Assembly (NCBI RefSeq): GCF_018446385.1
Contig: NC_055999.1
Coordinates: 78,321,859 to 78,385,858 of the forward strand
Length of the DNA: 64,000 nt
Reading direction: 5' to 3'
Source: Zingiber officinale
Lineage: Eukaryota > Streptophyta > Magnoliopsida > Zingiberales > Zingiberaceae
Positions 59,792 through 64,000 of this stretch are shown in pieces. A program made the translations under genes and the position numbers. Position 1 is the stretch's first letter; each line of letters opens with the position of its first letter. The notes under the pieces were generated by a model that saw only the letters and a program-made list of their open reading frames with translations, did not search any database and had not been told where the DNA came from.

Positions 59792-62227
59792 TATTAGTCC
59801 CTTGGCGACCGGCTAGAGGGGGTGAATAGCCTACACAATAAAAACAAATAAAATCCTCTTTCTCGAACTTACAGTTTTATTTAACACTTGCATAAAAAGT
59901 AATATAAATTAATTAAAGAAAAGAAGAGGCACAAAAGGGTTACTTGGTTTGTAATCAAGGAATTGTTAATCCAAGGAAGTTAAAGCTCACTAAACAATCT
60001 CCTTCAGGCGGAGAAACCTCTTACAGTAGTTGAAGCATATAAATACAGAACAAAACTAAAGAGAAATTGATTACAAGTGTTGTTCTAAGCTACTAGGACC
60101 AGAGTTGTATTTATAGCTCTGGTCGAGGAGCCTAGAAAGGTTTCAGGCGCTTGGAGGAGGATAAAATTTTATCACGGTCACAACATAACGCGCCACGTCA
60201 TGTTTGGCTGAATTTTTAGGTCTGGGCACCCGGACCCAAAAGTCAACTTCTAGTTGACTTTTTGTTCCAGGTCTTCCACTTCAGTTCCTCTCACTTAGGT
60301 CCGGATCTTTCACTCCGGCTCTATTTGCTTGGGTGATTTTAGTCATCTGAAATAAGGCTCACCCGAACCCATTTTTCGGCCTTCGAGCAGTTTTCCACTC
60401 TGATTTCTCATCCCTCGGAAACGCTGCGCGTCTCCGCCAACGTACTCTTCCGCAACACCTCATCCCTCAGATGCATCAAGCCCGTCGACTCTCTTCCATG
60501 TCATCCTTCTCGCTAGCTACGTCTTTCGTTCGACTTCCTATACTCCTAAGTTCCTGCACACTTAGAGGGGTGTATCCAATCAAAAGATTGAATAACTTTC
60601 ATTAATTTTTTTTAATGATAGACTTTTGTAGAGTTGATAGATTTTTATTGACTTTTATAGAATCTCATATAGTTGTGAAAAGAATTTCATTGAGTTCTAT
60701 AGACTTTTTTGCAAGACTTTTACAGATATTTGTAAATTTTATGGAAACGTGTAGATTTAAGGGGATGTATTCAATCTTGGAAAAGCGTAGATGGTTATGG
60801 TCTCGCACGATATTTATTTTCGAACAAAACCTAAAATACCTAATTAAAGTTATTTTTTTAATAAAATGATAAATAGCATACTTATCCATAAATTTTTTTT
60901 TCTAACTTTTTATATTTTTATCTTATTTTGGCTAAAAAGAAAGAGAGGATAATGTCTCAATTTGTAATTTTTAAAAAACTTTAATAATATAATTTTAAAT
61001 CTAATAATATTATAATGATCTTAAATATTTTTATTTATAAATTTGATCCAAATTATTATGAAATGTTGGTTAACCTTTAATTTGGTCATATTTTTAATAG
61101 AGTGTTGAATTAATAAATTTGATTAGTAATAAAATTAATAACAATATTATTACTTTGATTAGTAATAATATTATTAAAATAAATAAATATAAAATATATA
61201 ACATTTATTTAGGAATTTTTAAGATTTAAATAAATTTTATAGAATATTTTTAGGGTCTGATTTCATTAGACTTTATTAAATTATCTATTAATTAAGTTGA
61301 GAATTAATTTGACTTATTAATATATATTTTATATTAAAACTTAATGTCTCAAGTTTTTCTTCCATGTACGCACAATGCCACGGTTCAAATCGACTTCGAC
61401 TTCGACCTGCTTGCAGGTAGCTAACGGAAGCATCACCGACTGCCTCAAACAATTTTTCTATTTATTTTCCTTCTTTCCAACGCACAGTAAGCTTCACCTG
61501 ATGACACTCTTTATTGTTTACCATCACGAGCATCCAGAGAAAATTCTCCGCCTATAGCCTGCCATCGAAGAAAAGGCTGCAAGCAGCTGCCATTCCATTA
61601 CGACCATTTTGATCCATTATTTTGTCATTATAACATCAGAAAATAGTATTTTAGAGGGCTCTTAGCTTCGCATGAAATGCATGTTGAGAGGTTGATGCAG
61701 CCCGCCGAGAGATTAAACAAGGATAGGGCCTTTTAGATCAAAGAAATAATCAAAATCGAGTAGTGGGAAGAGAAAGGACTTATTCGTAAAAAATTAAGGC
61801 GATTTGAAGTCGATAGAAATCTCAAGGGTGAGGAGAAGACTTTTTATTTTATTTTTAAAGTTGTACCAAGTGTTTTGGAGAGCTCTTATTGATTAAAATT
61901 TATATCCAAGGAATTCTAAAAGAATCCATGAAAATCAATTGAAATTTTGGATACCAAAAGATTTTCATAGAGTTTTAATAAGTCAAGTTTGAATACTACA
62001 TGATTTTTTAAAACTCTATAAAAATCTAATTTGAATACCACTAGATTTCTATAGAGTTTATAAAAGTCTAGATTGAATACACCTAGATTTTTAAAATCCA
62101 TAAAAGTCATTCAAAGTAATTAAAAGTTTAACATTGAATACACCCCCTTAAATACAAGGGTTAAAAACATAACAAAACCTAATTTGACTTGGTTTGAGCA
62201 CATCAAAACTACCACGAGGTATTTACA
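59792..62227 (-). mobile_element. 3' LTR of a Copia remnant, split by a nested element
   Basis: On the minus strand the LTR starts TGTAAATACC (62227), next to a polypurine tract (AAAAAAGGAGAAGAT, 62228-62242). It reads left to 62148, is interrupted by the 60565-62147 element, resumes at 60564 and ends at 59792 (CTAGCCGGTCGCCAAGGGAC then TAATA, where TAACA is expected). Without the insertion it is about 0.85 kb. The internal part and gag of the same element lie to its right. Confidence 0.6.
60565..62147. mobile_element. TTA-flanked inverted-repeat element nested in the LTR
   Basis: Left end GAGGGGTGTATCCAATC, right end TTGAATACACCCCC, with TTA outside both (60562-60564 and 62148-62150). That fits a PIF/Harbinger-type MITE, enlarged to 1.6 kb. 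The arms hold repeated units around TTTATAGAGTTTTAATAG, about 45 bp apart (61940-62120 on the right). An inner copy of the end sequence (GGGGATGTATTCAATC, about 60760) suggests a nested or duplicated end. The middle is AT-rich and non-coding. Confidence 0.6.
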
Positions 62228-62242
62228 ATCTTCTCCTTTTTT

Positions 62243-63290
62243 ATGCAAGAAATTCAAGTTAAGTTAGGGTAAACTAAACATAACTAACAGTAAGGTAATA
62301 ATTTTGCAAGTAAAAAAATATACAAAAATTAATGAATGATACCCTCCCCTAGACTTAATCTCTAATTTTCCCCTTTTGATCACATTAAAATGAGATAATT
62401 TATGCAAAGTCTAAGGGATAAAATCAAGAAGTATTAAGTTTTGAAAATCTAGATTTTTCAATTTATAAACCATTTTTTTAAAAAAAATATATTTTTTAAA
62501 TCTCTTAGATAGAAAAAATGATAAAGTTAACAGAAAAATATTTTTTTTTGAAATAGCAGTGTAAAATATTTTTAAATTGAAGAATACGAAAAAATAATAT
62601 AACAAAAAAATTTCTATAAATGAGTAATGAAACTTTATTTCTCGAAAAATTTAATTTTGATTAATTTCTAACAGAAGTTATGCAAAACAATTTATTTGAA
62701 AGCATTAAATAATTTTATAACAGTTAAATGCTTTAACAATTAATCAATTAAATATTTATTTCAGTAATTGACTTCTAAACTGTGGCGAGATAATAGACCT
62801 TCTTGGTTATTGGAACAACAACCACTTCTAGACAAAGTCTCTTAAATAAATTAAATATTTAATTTTCTTTCTAAAAACCCTAGGTATAACTTTCAAAATT
62901 TTAAAAAATATACACAAAAAGATAATTTTAATTTAAACATGACTTTGGAATCTAAAATAGATTCCTTTCTACTAGATTAATCAAAAAAATTTAGGGATAT
63001 ATTTTGGTGACAACTTTCTAACTTGACATTTATGATACCTGAGATACCAGTTAAGTCCTGAATTATTTCTAAAATTCGAAGGAATAAAAGTTGAGCATGC
63101 AGAATTTTTAAAATTTTGTATTTGATCTTTTAAAATTTTATTTTCTATTTTTATTTTGTCAAAATCTTTTAGTTGACAAGATGCTGCTAAGGTTAATTTT
63201 AACTCTTCATTTTCTTTTAATAATTTTTATTTTATATCTCTAATTTTTAGGAACTCTTTGACATCATTTTTATAAATTTAAATAATTGGT
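62243..63290 (-). other. Decayed internal region of the Copia remnant
   Basis: AT-rich sequence between the polypurine tract and the gag remnant. The pol genes expected here are absent; only scattered A/T-rich words are seen. Either a large deletion occurred or the element was non-autonomous. Confidence 0.4.
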
Positions 63291-64000
63291 CAGGAGGTAG
63301 GGATTATACCTGACTTACCTTGTAGTGCTGCTTTCCTCTGACAATGCTCCCCCTTCATCGATGCTCATTCAGGATGAGCTTACTTTGTCTTCTTCTTCTT
63401 GGTGACTTGCCACTAGCGCAAGTCTGGCGATGACTTCGATCTCCGATTTGGATGATGTTTCATCCCACGTCGCCTTTAGTTTTCAATACTTTGTCTGGAC
63501 TGGTCTTTGGTCCTTGTTCTTGTCTTTACTCTTCAATTTAGGGCAGTTATCTTTCACGTGTCCTTCTTCATTGTAGTGATAGCATCTTATATTTCTTTTT
63601 CTTATTTTAGAGAACTTGATTAAATTTATTAGTTTTAAATAACTTTTAAAATTTTCTTACCATAAATGTTGTTTCTCCATCATCGAGAGAAGTTTCAGAA
63701 TCTGGTTCGTCCATTTTTACCTTTAAGGCAATGTTGTGGGTTAACTCCTTTTTCAGATTTGCACATCTCATTTCATGAACTTCAAAAGTTGAAAACAACT
63801 CTTCTAAAGTACTTACCTCTAGATCCTTAGAGATATAATAAGCATCTACTAATGATGCTCATTCAATAGTCCTAGGGAATGCATTAAGCGCGCACCTTAG
63901 CAAATCTCGGTTGATTACATTTTCTCCGAGATTCATGAGTCCGGTGATGAGTTCCTTTATTCTAGAGTGAAGGTGTGCAACGATTTCACCTTCTTCTAAT
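63290..64000 (-). pseudogene. Copia gag remnant running off the right edge
   Basis: On the minus strand it reads EGEIVAHLHSRIKELITGLM, then NRDLLRCALNAFPRTIE, a stop (TGA at 63859-63861, where Trp is usual), then LEELFSTFEVHEMR and DDGETTFMVRKF. A zinc-knuckle relic, CYHYNEEGHVKDNC (about 63544-63585), has its second Cys replaced by Tyr. This is the UBN2-type gag of plant Copia elements. Upstream sequence, including the 5' LTR, lies beyond the window. Confidence 0.75.

Overview
The window is nuclear DNA from a flowering plant. The evidence is GT-AG introns, plant-specific gene families (YUCCA auxin synthase, CHGGG-repeat protein, PARP-finger DNA 3'-phosphatase) and dense plant-type transposons. 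A monocot, possibly Zingiberales, is my guess from the overall repeat style; nothing here proves it.

Layout. 1-222 holds what looks like the first exon, on the minus strand, of a gene running off the left edge (HPGT-like galactosyltransferase). 700-5040 is a transposon nest: a MULE-type inverted-repeat element built from hairpin units, a second intact one with a 9-bp target duplication that carries a nested hAT-type MITE, then two Tourist-type MITEs sharing one TAA. 5955-11548 is a dead Ty1/Copia element on the minus strand. About 14.4-20.46 kb is a complete gene for a CHGGG Cys-rich repeat protein with a 3.6-kb leader intron and an upstream ORF. 21741-28518 is a whole PIF/Harbinger element with transposase and Myb/SANT genes, interrupted by a 1.7-kb solo LTR full of tandem repeats. 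29385-33919 (minus) is a 12-exon ZDP-type DNA 3'-phosphatase gene. It is head to head with a 12-exon NADPH diflavin reductase gene (34631-41995, plus), which meets a 4-exon YUCCA gene (44620-46573, minus) tail to tail. From 48 kb to the right edge the DNA is mostly repeats: a TRIM-like mini-retrotransposon, a 49-bp SINE fragment, a gag-only LTR element with both LTRs, SINEs, and a minus-strand Copia remnant whose LTR is split by a TTA-flanked inverted-repeat element.

The three exon-complete genes at 29-47 kb splice into open frames of 351, 634 and 422 residues, so I regard them as functional. ZDP acts in base-excision repair and active DNA demethylation; the diflavin reductase supplies electrons to cytosolic Fe-S cluster assembly, which DNA repair enzymes depend on. 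Their shared 0.7-kb promoter region could co-ordinate them, but that link is inference.

I did not find a convincing unknown biological system. The most unusual items are the hairpin-array MULE elements, a transposon insertion whose empty-site sequence survives in an adjacent repeat copy, the GC-AG intron in the reductase gene, the one-finger ZDP protein with a possible organelle-targeting alternative start, and the uncharacterised upstream ORF.
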